From Metaphire vulgaris (lineage: Eukaryota > Annelida > Clitellata > Crassiclitellata > Megascolecidae), in the NCBI GenBank assembly GCA_018105865.1, contig CM030849.1, positions 3,594,013 to 3,658,012 of the forward strand: 64,000 nt of DNA. The letters are read 5' to 3'. A model generated the notes under the pieces. It had not been told where the DNA came from, searched no databases, and was given only the letters and a program-made list of their open reading frames with translations. Of this stretch, positions 44,283-54,864 are shown one piece after another. The translations under genes and the position numbers were made by a program. The stretch's first letter is position 1. Each line of letters starts with the position of its first letter.

Positions 44283-46568
44283 ATGGCGGGAATTGAAGAA
44301 TTGCAGGCCTCACTGATGAATGCAATCGAAAACGGTGATTTGGAAACAAGTGACAGAATTTTTGCTGAGAAATGCCTGAAGATAATATGCGACGATCAGG
44401 AGCCTAGTGCGAAGAAATTTAAAATGAGTTTTGATCCTGAAAAAAATATACTGGATAGAGTATGGAATATTCTTCAGCGAATCGTGACTGGAAATCCGTC
44501 ACAAAAAATCAAATCCAAACGAGTGGATTTAGTTACGACTGCGCTAGACTTTGACGCTCGTGATTGTTCTGGCGAAACAGCCTTAGCCATGGCTGCTCAC
44601 GATAAAAATATTAAGACTATCTCTAGACTTGGTTCGGAATTATTTCTTCAGTATGTTAAGAGAAACGACATAAACGCCGTGACAAGATTTGCAAACAGTT
44701 CGAAAAACGCGTGTGCGATATGTTTTGAAGATTTGTGTGTGCGCCAAATTACCATTAAATCCTTAGTTTGGTTAGCAAATGCGAACAATTACATCAGTCA
44801 TTCAGTTTGGCTGGAGGCCGTATATACTGAACATTGTAAACAAAACCAGGAAAATTCATATAGGCCTAATGCTATTCTGAAGCTGCTTCTTAACGATGAA
44901 CTTTATATGCGTTTCCCTAATGAAGAAGGTCAAACAATTCTTCATTCGGCGGTCGAAGAATACTTGGAAAATAAATGCGAAAGTAAAGGATTACGAAAAA
45001 TCGAAATTTTACTGAATTCCTGTGTATGCAATGTAAACGCTTTAAATTCACAGAAGGAAACTGTCTTGCATTTAGCTTGTAGTCCCAAAGCACATGAAAA
45101 CTTATTACTCGATGACCTTCTGAAGATTCTTCTTGAATACAGAGTTGGTTTAAATCTCAGAAATAATTCGGAAAAAACAGCTTTGCTGATTGCTTGCGAA
45201 AACGGAAACACCAATATTGTCCGAACTCTTTTGACTCTAACTGGAAATAATGACATCTATCTTGATGTCGACGCTTACGATAAACCCGACACGGATGACA
45301 CCGTAAATGACAATAGAAGATCTGGACAAATGAGCAGAGTTTCAACTTTCAATTTAAGAGGCGAGATAAAGAAATGGAGACAAACATACACTTTTGATTT
45401 TAACAGTTGGAAAGAAGCTGCAATTGTAGCAATTGAAAATTCGTTTGAAGCGATTTTAAATTTTCTTTTAGATTACGACGTTGTCGTTCAAAGACAATAT
45501 GGCCGTTATGGTCATCCGATTATTACACATTGCATTTTAGATGATACTTCATCCGCAGAAGCGTCTCTGAAATTATGTGAGAAACTTGTTGAGTCTGGAA
45601 AGGTCAATGTAAACGCATTAGATTTTTTATCGCGTACAGCGCTACATAAAGCTTGCGAGAGCAGTGATAGTCAAAAGTTCATACCGCTCCTACTTCTCTG
45701 TGGAATAAATGTGAATCATACAGATTTTGCAGGAACTATCTCATTGGTACATGGAATTAAAAATCGTGTAGCCTGTAATGCTATACGACAGATATTGGAA
45801 TTTGCGAAAGAGACAGGTACTTGGCTAGATATAGACGCAAAAGATGTTCTTGGTCGAACGACTTTAATGTGGGTTGCAATAAGGAAACTCTCAGATGCAG
45901 TTGAAATGATCTTAAATGCAGGAGCGTCAGTTAATTTAACAGATAATCGCGGACTCACTGTCATGCATCATGCTTTGCACGAGGCCATTAGTCATCAGGC
46001 ATGGATCAACTACGGAGACTTTCCAAGAAACATTCAAGAATTGGAACAAAGAAAAGCAATCGGCGTCATTTTGTATGAAACAGAACCTCATGAAGACCTT
46101 GAAATAAATCGGAATAAACTGAATGAAGAAAAGATTAAAATAGTTAAACTGTTGCTTGAGAGTGATGTGGATATAAATTCTTTGGATTGCGAAGGATATT
46201 CGCCAATGGACATTGCTGTAGCAACGATTCCAGAAATTCCTTCTCATACTAAAAAAGCGTTACAGGCGAAAGGAGCCATTCTAAGTGTCTTCCAAATAAA
46301 CAATGTAAACAATGTGATATCCGAAGGTCATGCACAGGGCGCGATTTTTAGGAGGGAAGGGGAGAATCTTCCCCCCACTGCCAAACTGCATCCCCCTACT
46401 GCTACATCCCCACCACTACATCCCTTCACTGCTACATTTCCCAACAACTACATCCGCCCTCCAAGCTTGACATATTCCCCACCACTGTTCCAGGTCACAA
46501 ATCGCACCCTAGTCATGCTAATCTCAATGTCAATGCGAATCTTCTACATCGACGTGCCGATCTGTTAA
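44283..46568 (+). CDS. Ankyrin-repeat half of the gene 2 ankyrin-cGLR (split by a MITE)
   Basis: An open frame from ATG 44283 (the frame extends six codons upstream without ATG), 761 residues. It matches gene 1 from about residue 434 onward (QASL.NAIE.GD.ET), with two internal losses of ankyrin modules relative to gene 1. Repeats such as EGQTILHSAVEEYLENKCES, NSEKTALLIACENGN and DCEGYSPMDIAVAT are clear. True homology ends at 46326. The last ~80 residues are translated MITE and out-of-frame gene sequence (Pro-rich), with a stop at 46566-46568. If expressed alone it would be an ankyrin-only protein. It could also be simply the first half of a broken gene. Confidence 0.8.
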   Translation: MAGIEELQASLMNAIENGDLETSDRIFAEKCLKIICDDQEPSAKKFKMSFDPEKNILDRVWNILQRIVTGNPSQKIKSKRVDLVTTALDFDARDCSGETALAMAAHDKNIKTISRLGSELFLQYVKRNDINAVTRFANSSKNACAICFEDLCVRQITIKSLVWLANANNYISHSVWLEAVYTEHCKQNQENSYRPNAILKLLLNDELYMRFPNEEGQTILHSAVEEYLENKCESKGLRKIEILLNSCVCNVNALNSQKETVLHLACSPKAHENLLLDDLLKILLEYRVGLNLRNNSEKTALLIACENGNTNIVRTLLTLTGNNDIYLDVDAYDKPDTDDTVNDNRRSGQMSRVSTFNLRGEIKKWRQTYTFDFNSWKEAAIVAIENSFEAILNFLLDYDVVVQRQYGRYGHPIITHCILDDTSSAEASLKLCEKLVESGKVNVNALDFLSRTALHKACESSDSQKFIPLLLLCGINVNHTDFAGTISLVHGIKNRVACNAIRQILEFAKETGTWLDIDAKDVLGRTTLMWVAIRKLSDAVEMILNAGASVNLTDNRGLTVMHHALHEAISHQAWINYGDFPRNIQELEQRKAIGVILYETEPHEDLEINRNKLNEEKIKIVKLLLESDVDINSLDCEGYSPMDIAVATIPEIPSHTKKALQAKGAILSVFQINNVNNVISEGHAQGAIFRREGENLPPTAKLHPPTATSPPLHPFTATFPNNYIRPPSLTYSPPLFQVTNRTLVMLISMSMRIFYIDVPIC
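46335..46511. mobile_element. hAT-type MITE inserted in the gene 2 coding sequence, 177 bp
   Basis: The ends CAGGGCGCGATTT and AAATCGCACCCTA are inverted. The flanks gtcatgca (46327-46334) and gtcatgct (46512-46519) are an 8-bp target duplication with one mismatch. Gene 1 has the empty site (gaaggtcaagctaatctc). Element plus duplication adds 185 bp, which shifts the frame by two. Confidence 0.9.
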
Positions 46569-46609
46569 AATTTTGTACAATACAGCGCCAAGGTAATCAT
46601 GAATATTAT

Positions 46610-48475
46610 ATGTTGACACCTGAACAAGACCAAATGGCAAAAGAGAATTTTTGTAAGTTAAGCGCAAATATTCAAACTCAATTGATTTTAGCAAGAGACC
46701 AAAAAGAAAGAACGCCATTACATCGAGCCATAATTTCTGGTCAGCAAATATCTCGTAAAAATTTAGTTATTGAGTTGGGGGCGATAAATTATGTGGAAAT
46801 GTTGATTACATTGGGCTGCAGAGTCAATGAAACTGATATCTATGGACGAATTCCATTGCATTACGTCGATTTCAATGGATTACAGAATTTGCTTATATCC
46901 TATGACGCTGATCAAACAGCAAAGGATGAAAACGGAATAGAAGCGATCAAAATGTCCAAATCATTGGTCGCAGCTGCAGAGATCGGAAAAGACCGAGTCT
47001 CAAGGATAATTCAAGAAATACACAAATGCGTGGAGGAGCCTAAATCAATCTATATGCAGAGGGGAAAGATCGAAATACAACAAGGTAATATAAAATGGAA
47101 CAAAAAAATTAACCCCGAAACAATTCCGAAATTAGTATGGGAAGAAGGAAACTATGCATTTCGTCATCCCTCTGTCAATCAATTCCGAGAAGAAGTGAAG
47201 ACATTTATAGACGATATTGCATCTGAAATAACAAAACGGTATTGGCGTTTTGCGGTAGAACCAATTCTTGTCGGAAGCTCTTACGAAGGAACAAAAATAG
47301 ATCTACCAGATGAGTTTGATTTCCTTTTTGTACTTAAAACGTTCAGTCAATTGTGCGAAGTGACGTTTTCACCAGAGCTTCCCTCTGGATTTGTACGTCT
47401 AAAGAGAAAGCACAGCGAGAATAGCAGCACGACAGACAAAGATTTTGCCAGCTTTTTTGACAAAAATTCCATCTTGTTCATTGAGAAATTGAAGGCGCAA
47501 TTTCAAATTGTACTGAGAAATGTGTTATCAGATGCTCAGTTCATCGAAAAGCACCCGAACTTTGATTGGGATTTAGATTTGCAAACAGAATTTCTTATGC
47601 CTACGGAAGATATAAAAGAACTAGCAAAAACATTGAGGCTGAGAAACACGAAGCTAGATCTTGGAAAAAGAAATGTCTTTCATATTTCTATCGACATTGT
47701 ACCTTGCATTCATATTGATGGTTGGTGGCCAGATGAAGCCATTTCCAAGGTGAGTGAGGAAATCAAGTCTTTTGGATGTATTTTGGTTTTTGATCGGCCT
47801 CAACGACAGTGTGCTCATGTTCCATATTCGGGATCTTGTGTTAAAATTTCGTTTGCTCGAGCAGAGAGTGAAATGATTAAACGAAGTTCTGACGCAGCAA
47901 AACAAGCATACATGATTGCAAAACAATTGATCAAGAAGTCAGGTTCTGATCATCTGGGATGCCCTACTTCTTATATTTTGAAAACCAGTTTTCTGTATTG
48001 CATCAAAGCCTTTGCATTAACATTTGAGATGGAGTCTGAACAAACGAGTCTAGACGCATTGGAATCGAAATTGCAACAAATGGATCACCATATCTGGTTG
48101 GAGAGTATAATGAAATGTCATTTCGATTTCGTTTCACAGGATTTCTGTCCGTGTTATTTTATGTCGAATTTCTCCATTCTAGTCGAATGGAGTTTAAAAG
48201 ATTTTCATATGAGATGTTTAACAGATGATGATTGTGAACTACCCAGAAGTCTGTTTGAGGCCTATCGATTATATCGCAGTGTTTCGTTGCATGCATCGGG
48301 GTTCGACTTCCAATTACCTCCTCCAAACCCTGTCTTTGAGCATTTTGATCGAGAAGCAATGACCGCTAATCTACGTGCATCTGCAATTGGGAATTTAAGA
48401 AATGCACCAGACACTTACGTCGTCAATGAAACGGAACCAATGGACGCAGCTTATAAAGATAATGATAAAGATTAG
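46610..48475 (+). CDS. Nucleotidyltransferase (Mab-21/cGLR) half of gene 2
   Basis: 621 residues from ATG 46610. The frame is open from 46517, so this Met is the first available one after the MITE. It holds the last ankyrin-like stretch (residues about 24-110) and a full Mab-21/cGAS domain. GSSYEGTKIDLPDEFDF gives Gly222, Glu235 and Asp237. ISIDIVPC gives Asp362, followed by GWWP. All three metal ligands are intact. The helical part (FARAESEMIKRSSDAAK, SYILKTSFLYCI) is like gene 1. The stop (tag, 48473-48475) lies just before a conserved Asp-coding GAT tract, so the acidic tail is lost. It could work as a stand-alone enzyme if transcribed from its own or a read-through promoter, or be part of a pseudogene. 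Confidence 0.8.
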   Translation: MLTPEQDQMAKENFCKLSANIQTQLILARDQKERTPLHRAIISGQQISRKNLVIELGAINYVEMLITLGCRVNETDIYGRIPLHYVDFNGLQNLLISYDADQTAKDENGIEAIKMSKSLVAAAEIGKDRVSRIIQEIHKCVEEPKSIYMQRGKIEIQQGNIKWNKKINPETIPKLVWEEGNYAFRHPSVNQFREEVKTFIDDIASEITKRYWRFAVEPILVGSSYEGTKIDLPDEFDFLFVLKTFSQLCEVTFSPELPSGFVRLKRKHSENSSTTDKDFASFFDKNSILFIEKLKAQFQIVLRNVLSDAQFIEKHPNFDWDLDLQTEFLMPTEDIKELAKTLRLRNTKLDLGKRNVFHISIDIVPCIHIDGWWPDEAISKVSEEIKSFGCILVFDRPQRQCAHVPYSGSCVKISFARAESEMIKRSSDAAKQAYMIAKQLIKKSGSDHLGCPTSYILKTSFLYCIKAFALTFEMESEQTSLDALESKLQQMDHHIWLESIMKCHFDFVSQDFCPCYFMSNFSILVEWSLKDFHMRCLTDDDCELPRSLFEAYRLYRSVSLHASGFDFQLPPPNPVFEHFDREAMTANLRASAIGNLRNAPDTYVVNETEPMDAAYKDNDKD

Positions 48476-48529
48476 GAAGAAGACGACGATGACAATGATG
48501 ATGAGGCCGATGATGATGATGATGATATT

Positions 48530-48575
48530 ATATATTTTCTTGCAGTATATAATATTATAGTAGTCATCATCATCG
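48530..48575. repeat. Hairpin downstream of gene 2
   Basis: atattatata and tatataatat form a perfect 10-bp stem around ttttcttgcag, with GATGAT/ATCATC extending on both sides. Confidence 0.6.
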
Positions 48576-48640
48576 TATTCTCTGTCTAGAGACAGATTTA
48601 GGACTCTATTGCTTCCATTACTCTCTTCGTCTTGCCTCTT

Positions 48641-48774
48641 GGGCTCATCCGTATAGTGCTACGCAAAAAGGCATATTTTTAGCCCCCTCTCCGTTTCACA
48701 CACCGTACATATGCAAAGTCTCTTAAATCCAATCCCTTTCCCTTAGTGCATAAGTACTATATGGATGGACACCT
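48641..48774. mobile_element. Short MITE related to the PIF/Harbinger-like element at 19569
   Basis: The left end catccgtatagtgctacgc and right end aagtactatatggatggac are inverted variants of the ends at 19569-20450. taa follows the right end. Confidence 0.55.
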
Positions 48775-48907
48775 AATTCTTTTATTTCTGTATTGGTTTT
48801 GTCACTCTGTTCATCTGTTTTCATCATCCAGTCCAATAGCTTTCTCGTTGGTCTTCCTTTTGCCTACTTCCTTCAATTACTGTTTTATGCATTCCAACTC
48901 CTCTGTC

Positions 48908-48908
<1 letters not shown>

Positions 48909-48976
<68 letters not shown>

Positions 48977-50700
48977 CGAACATTTCTATAACGCAAATAT
49001 TCGCAAAGCAGCAAATGCGCTAATGTCAGTTGCGAACCGGATCAAACAAACAAGAATGTCTTCAGTTGTTTTCTAAAAGAGAACAGTGAATCAGAGGAGC
49101 GCAATGTTGCTGGCAGACTGTTCCAAACAACCGGCCAGCGACGGCCAGGTTGCGGTCATAATAGCGTGTCCGATTTCGAGGCACTGCGAGTGTGCTGGTC
49201 AGGGCGGAGCGTAGATGCGACCGACCCGGTAACTTAGCCGTCATGCAGAACGTATCAGTTAGATATGGCGGAGTAAGGCTGTGTTGCGTCTTGTAGAGGA
49301 TAGTCCCGAGTTTAAAAGTCACGCGTTGACTTACCGGGAGCCAGTGGAGCTCCCGTAGGACTGGCGTGATATGATCGAACTTTCCTCTCTGGAACACCAA
49401 GCGTGCAGCTGCATTCTGAACGAGTTGAAGTCTCTGTAGCAGGTGTTCGCTGATGCTATGAAGGATGCTGTTGCAGTAGTCGAGTTTGCTGCTGATGAAT
49501 GCTTGAGCCAGCATCCTAGTTGCGTCAGGGGTCAGCGAGTTCCTCACTGCCCGCAGCTGGTGAAGCTGGAAGAACGACTTCCTGCAGACTGATGCAACGT
49601 GGTCGGCCATTGTCAATTGACTATCAATTAACACTCCGAGGTTATTGACCACTGTAGCACATTCAATGGTGGCGTCAGGACGGCGTAAGGCATTTATTGT
49701 AATCTTTTGAATCTGTTGTCTTGTGCCCAGCCAGATAATTTGTGTCTTATCTTCATTCAGCTTTAGGCAGTTCTCCGCCATCCAGCCCCGGATTCTAGTG
49801 ATACAGTCACTTAACTGGTCCATTAGTGCTTGCTCTCCGCTTGCATTTCCGCTGCTGTAAATTTGGATGTCATCAGCGTATCCGTGCCCAGACATTCCAC
49901 AGGCAGCAATGATGTTGAACACATCTGACACATACAGAAGAAACAGGACAGGTCCGCATACTGAGCCCTGTGGTACTCCGTAGGGGAGGTGCAAGGTTTC
50001 CGATAGAAGACCGCGGTAAGCTACCTGTTGTGAGCGGTCAGTAAGAAATGACGATAGCCAGCCGAGCGCCGCCCCGTGATGTCAAATTTGTACTGTAGAC
50101 GCCGTAGAAGGATTACGTGATCTACGCAGTCGAAAGCTGCGCTGAGATCGAGGAGGCCGAGCAGAGTGACCTGTTTCCGGTCCATAGCACCGAGGATGTC
50201 AGATAGCACGTTTAGCAGTGCCGTTTCGGTGCTATGGTGGCGTCTATAGGCGGACTGGAGTCTTGGCATCAGTCCCTCGCCCTCGATGAATTCTATTGAC
50301 GCGCCCGATGACGACCCTCTCGACGACCTTCGAAATGAAGGTCAGGTTGCTAACCGGCCTGTAATTTTTAGGTCATACCGATTCAGGCCTGGTTTCTTCA
50401 AAATTGGAGTAACAATAGCATGTTTTTTGCGACCGTGGTAATTGTCCTTCTCTGAAGGACACGTTTATCATTGCCGTGACGTAGGGCAGCAGTCCATCAA
50501 GTACTTCCTTTAGTAGGTGACTCTGTTATAATGTGGCGCACTTCCGCCTCTGAGCATGGCCGCAGAGTAGAAAGTGTGTTCAAAGGGCCGTCGCGGATGG
50601 CTTGAAGCAGTTCGCAGCGGTTCACCGACTTCCAGCTCCGAACTGTTCGTAAGGCAGGCGTAGTACCCGAGTGCGCGACCGCTATCTTGCAGGTTATGAG
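48909..50700 (-). pseudogene. CR1/L2-type LINE, RT domain and C-terminus, with (AAT)n tail
   Basis: From about 50700 downward on the - strand: NYRPVSNLTFISKVVER (RT block), then QSAYRRHHSTETALL and LGLLDLSAAFDCVDH (first catalytic Asp). Below a frameshift near 50000 come YGVPQGSVCGPVLFLLYV, GYADDIQIY (catalytic Asp pair), LDYCNSILHSI, LVQNAAARLVFQRG and ITPVLRELHWLPVSQRV. The frame 49994-49062 is long and intact, and the whole has at least two breaks. The tail (48909-48975) is an AAT array. 5'-truncated before the endonuclease. Confidence 0.85.
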
Positions 50701-50795
50701 GCTATTGTTTGAAGGCGTGCTATTTTGTCTTTTTGAACTTTAATTGCAACGAAAGTTGCAGTAGTCCAATTTTGGAATGAACAATTGAGTAGGCC

Positions 50796-50971
50796 CAGTG
50801 TTTATTCTAGGCCTTCTCTGGGGGGAATCCCCTCAGTTTTGAAATTCCCCAAATTTGTATATGTTGGCTTGGGGGATGGAAATTTCTATCCCCCAAAAGT
50901 GTGGAGACTCAGACCTTGTCCCCCAAACATTTCAAAATCCTCCAATGTCAAGGTGGCTAGAATAAACACTG
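50796..50971. mobile_element. hAT-type MITE, 176 bp
   Basis: The terminal repeats CAGTGTTTATTCTAG and CTAGAATAAACACTG are exact. The flanks agtaggcc and agtatgtc agree at six of eight. The interior has paired gggggat/atccccc runs. Confidence 0.8.
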
Positions 50972-50974
50972 AGT

Positions 50975-51428
50975 ATGTCTATATTTAATTCAAGATTCAC
51001 ACGTGGGAGTATCGTAAAGAGACAATATTTGCTTATTAATATTTAATTCAATATTCATACACTGTATTTGGTTAAGGGGTATCGTACAACTACGAATTTG
51101 GGTAAATATCATACTAGTAACATAATAATAATAATTATTATATATATAGGCCTATATATAATGTTCCTTTCTGTATGAGGTTAATAAAATTTCGTCCGTT
51201 TGATGCAAATGATTACGAATCGATTTGCTGGCAACATTTGCTCAACAGAAGGTGATGACAGTTCTATTATATCCGATAGCGGGGTACAGGGCAGAATATT
51301 CTTCAAACACTTCCGTCAAATTCCGTGACTGAGGCTCCGAGTGTAACCATGAAGGTCGGATCCAGTGATTGCTACAGTACGAATGGCGCGTCCACTATTC
51401 TGAACAAGGAGGTCGGCTCTCCATTGTA
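50975..51428. other. Intergenic, no feature recognised
   Basis: AT-rich, with no gene or repeat recognised. Confidence 0.55.
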
Positions 51429-51436
51429 GTCTAGAC

Positions 51437-51783
51437 CAGCGGTTCTCAACCTTTATAGTGCCGCGACCCTTTTAATTCAATTCCCCATTATGTGGCGACC
51501 CCCCAACGGTAAAATTTTCGTTCACAATGTAAATTGCCAAAAATAATAATGCTACGACAAGCAAAATGTTCGAAATCGTTATTAGGCCTATTTAATTGTC
51601 TCCATGTCTATCCTCGAATGACAATTATAGTAAAACAACTAGTACGTCGTAACTACCACTGAAGAAATCTTGTACAATAACAAGAAAAGAGACAACCCCA
51701 TATTTCTGATGGTCTCGGGCGACCCCTGGCAAATCGTCATTCGACACCCTTGGGGGTCGCGACCCACAGGTTGAGAACCGCTG
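51437..51783. mobile_element. hAT-type MITE, 347 bp, perfect 8-bp target duplication
   Basis: The ends CAGCGGTTCTCAACCTT and GGTTGAGAACCGCTG, the widespread hAT terminus. The duplication gtctagac is exact (51429-51436, 51784-51791). gcgacccc near both ends. Non-coding. Confidence 0.95.
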
Positions 51784-52039
51784 GTCTAGACTCTAGACTA
51801 CAAAAACCTTGAGAGTATATTACCTAAGAGGAAATTGCCAAACAGTTCTCACAATTTTCTTGAAAACTGACCTAAAGCTCAACATTTGAATCGAGCGTTA
51901 GGCCTGCCTTATTTTACACAAATTAGACGGCCTGTCCCAAACCTCTCTGGACACTCTCAGGCCACCTAATTGGACCAAGTTTTTTTAGTGACATCAATGA
52001 CTGGCTCTTCGGGAAACTGGTTACGCCACTGGTCTCTGT

Positions 52040-52480
52040 CTATTAATTCACTTTCCGATCGTCGGATTTTAAAGTGTTTATTAAAAACTGAACAGCTATT
52101 CTTTCGTCATGAATAATTCAATGCACAAATAATATGAAAATCTATTTTAAAATCCCGTTTTAGACAAAATTCGAAAGTAGTCGGCGAAATCCCTTTATTC
52201 AGACGCTTTGACCGCTTCACGTGACTAATAACGAACGAACGAATCACGTGACATGCTGCTTCCGGTTGTCGCGGTTTAGGCAGCGACAGCCCTTGGATTT
52301 ATCCAGCAGCAGTATACTGTAGCTTCAATTCACATTGATTCTGGAAACTGTAGATAGCATTCACAGAGGCACCAAATTGAGAACCAGTGGACTTCTATCT
52401 CGAGAACATTGGACACACAAAACTAATAAATAGTCACGCTCAGTGGGAGGATTCATTCCTAACTATTCAATTGACCCTCC
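52040..52480. repeat. Second copy of the dispersed repeat found upstream of the GPCR
   Basis: Aligns with 13142-13600 in the same orientation (shared cagacgctttgaccgctt, gaatcacgtgac, ggatttatcc, gcattcacagaggc and gaacattggacac). No receptor sequence adjoins it here. Confidence 0.8.
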
Positions 52481-53262
52481 AAATCAAATCCCTGGCTACG
52501 CCCCTGCGCAACACGTCGGCAAAACTGTCAAGAGTTGCACTATTCCGAGGCACACGAACACTGTTAGGCCTATGCATTGCTCGTTTCATTGGACACGTCG
52601 TCTTAAGGTTACACGGAACACAATCTGAGGACAGAATTGCTATGATTCTTGGCAAGTTGCTTCTCAGATAACTGCTAATAGACGGAAGTCTAGTGAAAAC
52701 GGTTTCAGGAAAACTATTGACTAATCGAAATGCTCATAAATAAGTCTCTTAGCTTCAAAGTTGAATTCTGCATAATCCATAATGAGTTAGGGATTGGAAG
52801 TCCCGCTTACAAGACTCACATCGCCCCTCTGGCACTTTTGTCCAAATAAACAGGGCTACCATCCGGATGTTGCATCCCTTGAAATCAAGTAGTCTTTCGT
52901 TTAATCCCTGCTCTGTTTTTTTCTGTCCACGCAAAACTGATATCCGCTCTGACATTGGTGATTGATACCTTCGCCATCTATCGAATGAACAAAAATATGG
53001 TTTAAATTCAACATTATTTCACTTAACTTATATAATTATTTTCTCTTTTGGTCTATTGAAAACATAATTTTGTAGGGAAATAAAATCCACATGTTGAATC
53101 TGATTCGATGAAAAATTTAAAGTTTGTTTTTAATTGTAAGTCTAACCTACTACAAATTTACATAAACCTTTTAAAACTGCGTTAGATAATTAATTATAAT
53201 ATTTTATAAAATTTAAATTGATTAGTACGAGCACCCTAAATACATTCTGGAATATTAGTAAA
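52481..53262. other. Intergenic, no feature recognised
   Basis: ctggctacgcccctg near 52491 recalls a hAT end. Otherwise nothing recognised. Confidence 0.5.
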
Positions 53263-54176
53263 CTAGGTGTTTACCCGTCAAAAATGACGGGAGAGATTGG
53301 CTGTTTTACCACACGATTTTGCGCAAATGCAATAGGATTTTGCGCAATTAATTTCCCTAACTCGCCGCCTTTTCCTTCAACCGAGTTAACGCCCATTCGC
53401 GTGAATTTTCTGAAACTTGATAGTCAAGGTAAGTGTACTGATTTGGCAGTGTCGAACGACATGCAGTGCTTGATTCTCTTGTTTGCTGTGCTGCTTTTTC
53501 ACGCCAAGCAACAGCCTGCTCCTCATTCTCACTTGATTGTCGCAAACCTCGTGAACGCTGGAGTTTTTTGTTTTGCACGGAGGGTTAGAAAGAGAAATAA
53601 AAAAGCTAAACAATGGTGCAAACCTCATCTTCTTAGCTTTTATATAGCCTGAGATATAGCAAATTCAAAAAAATTGGAAACTTTCTCAGAATTCAAAACT
53701 TTCGCGAATTTCACTGATAATACATATGTTCAAACATTGGGGTCATCGGGTTAGAATTGTTAGATCTTCACCAAATGTCAACCGATTTTCAAACTTTTTG
53801 GTTTATTTTGTTCCTCTGACATCCCTTTAGAACTTTGCCGCTGACCAAAGTGGGGTTAACGCCGAAAATATTTTGCTAGGGGCTTAAAATTTTTGGGGGG
53901 AGAGGGTGATATTTTAGGCCGTAAAGTGGACTCTACTCTCATTTTTTTGTTTTGCACGGACGGTTAGAAAGAGGAATACACAATCTAAACAATGGTGCAA
54001 ACCTCATCTTTTTAGATCGTATATAGCCTGAGATATAGCAAATTTAAAACGTTACAGCAATAATTTCTGAAGAACGCTTTTCCAAAAATTAAATCCCAAG
54101 TATGGTGACGGTGTCTGAAAATTTAATCACCACTTGAGGGGTTAAATTTTAAAAAATAGGTATTGAGACTAGAAAG

Positions 54177-54236
<60 letters not shown>

Positions 54237-54864
54237 GGCAGGGCATTGAGAGAGGGAAGGAGGTTTGGGAGGAGGAAAGTGGGTTGTACGGGTTTTCGGA
54301 GCAGCGTTGTGTAGGTTTGAAACGGGGTTTTGGGGCCGGTGGGGTAGGGCGGAGCGGTGATGGGTTGGAGCCGGGAAGATTGGGAGAGGGATGGAGAGAG
54401 GTACGGGGGTTGGAAGAGGGGTGGGGAGAGAGAAGGGAGTAGGGGTTTGGGGTCTGTCGGGCAGGGCGGGGCGGGTATGGTTTGGGGCCTGGGCGATTGG
54501 GAGAGGGATGGGGAGAGGGAAAAGGGATGGGGAGAGTGAAAGGGAACGGGTTGATTTGGGACCGGGACCGGAATGGGTTGGGCCGGGGCGATTGGGAAGC
54601 GGATGGGGAGAGGAAAGGGGGATGAAGAAAAGGAAGAGAAAGGGGATTGGGGCCGGGGCGGGAATGGAATGAGGCCTGGGCGATTGGGAGAGGGATGGGG
54701 TGAGAAAGAGGGACGGAGGTTTAAGCTGCCATTAAAACGCTTCGTTAAACGCTCCGTTGATAAATACAGTTTTGATTAGACAATATTTGGTTGTCAATGA
54801 CAAGAGCGTCTTGCAATACCCGCAGTGTTGCCGTCGGATAGACATCGAGAATTAAATAATAAGA
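53263..54864 (-). mobile_element. Helitron-like element, copy A, 1602 bp
   Basis: Read on the - strand it starts TCTTATTATTTAATTCTCG at 54864. It ends in a hairpin (tgacggg/cccgtca with a 4-base loop, 53274-53291), then taaacac and CTAG (53263-53266), followed by T. In order it contains a gacggac-type start, a G-rich minisatellite (54234-54715), (AT)n (54178-54233), and conserved non-coding sequence with a small frame (53578-53357) reading QSSENEEQAVAWREKA. No intact replicase-helicase, so non-autonomous. Confidence 0.7.
54234..54715 (+). repeat. G-rich minisatellite inside Helitron-like copy A
   Basis: Repeating phrases gattgggagagggatgggg, ggaatgggttgggg and gggaaaggg about every 100 bp. 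The + strand is almost all G/A/T with many GGGG runs, so it could form G-quadruplex DNA. Gly/Arg-rich frames here are artefacts. Equivalent arrays lie at 55806-56395 and 63150-63655. Confidence 0.85.

Noticed and set aside
46327..46512. Gene 2 MITE as a frame-restoring intron (gt at 46327 to ag at 46512)
   Set aside because: Removing these 186 bases does not restore the frame, because 185 bases were added. Other splice choices were not evident, but RNA data could change this.
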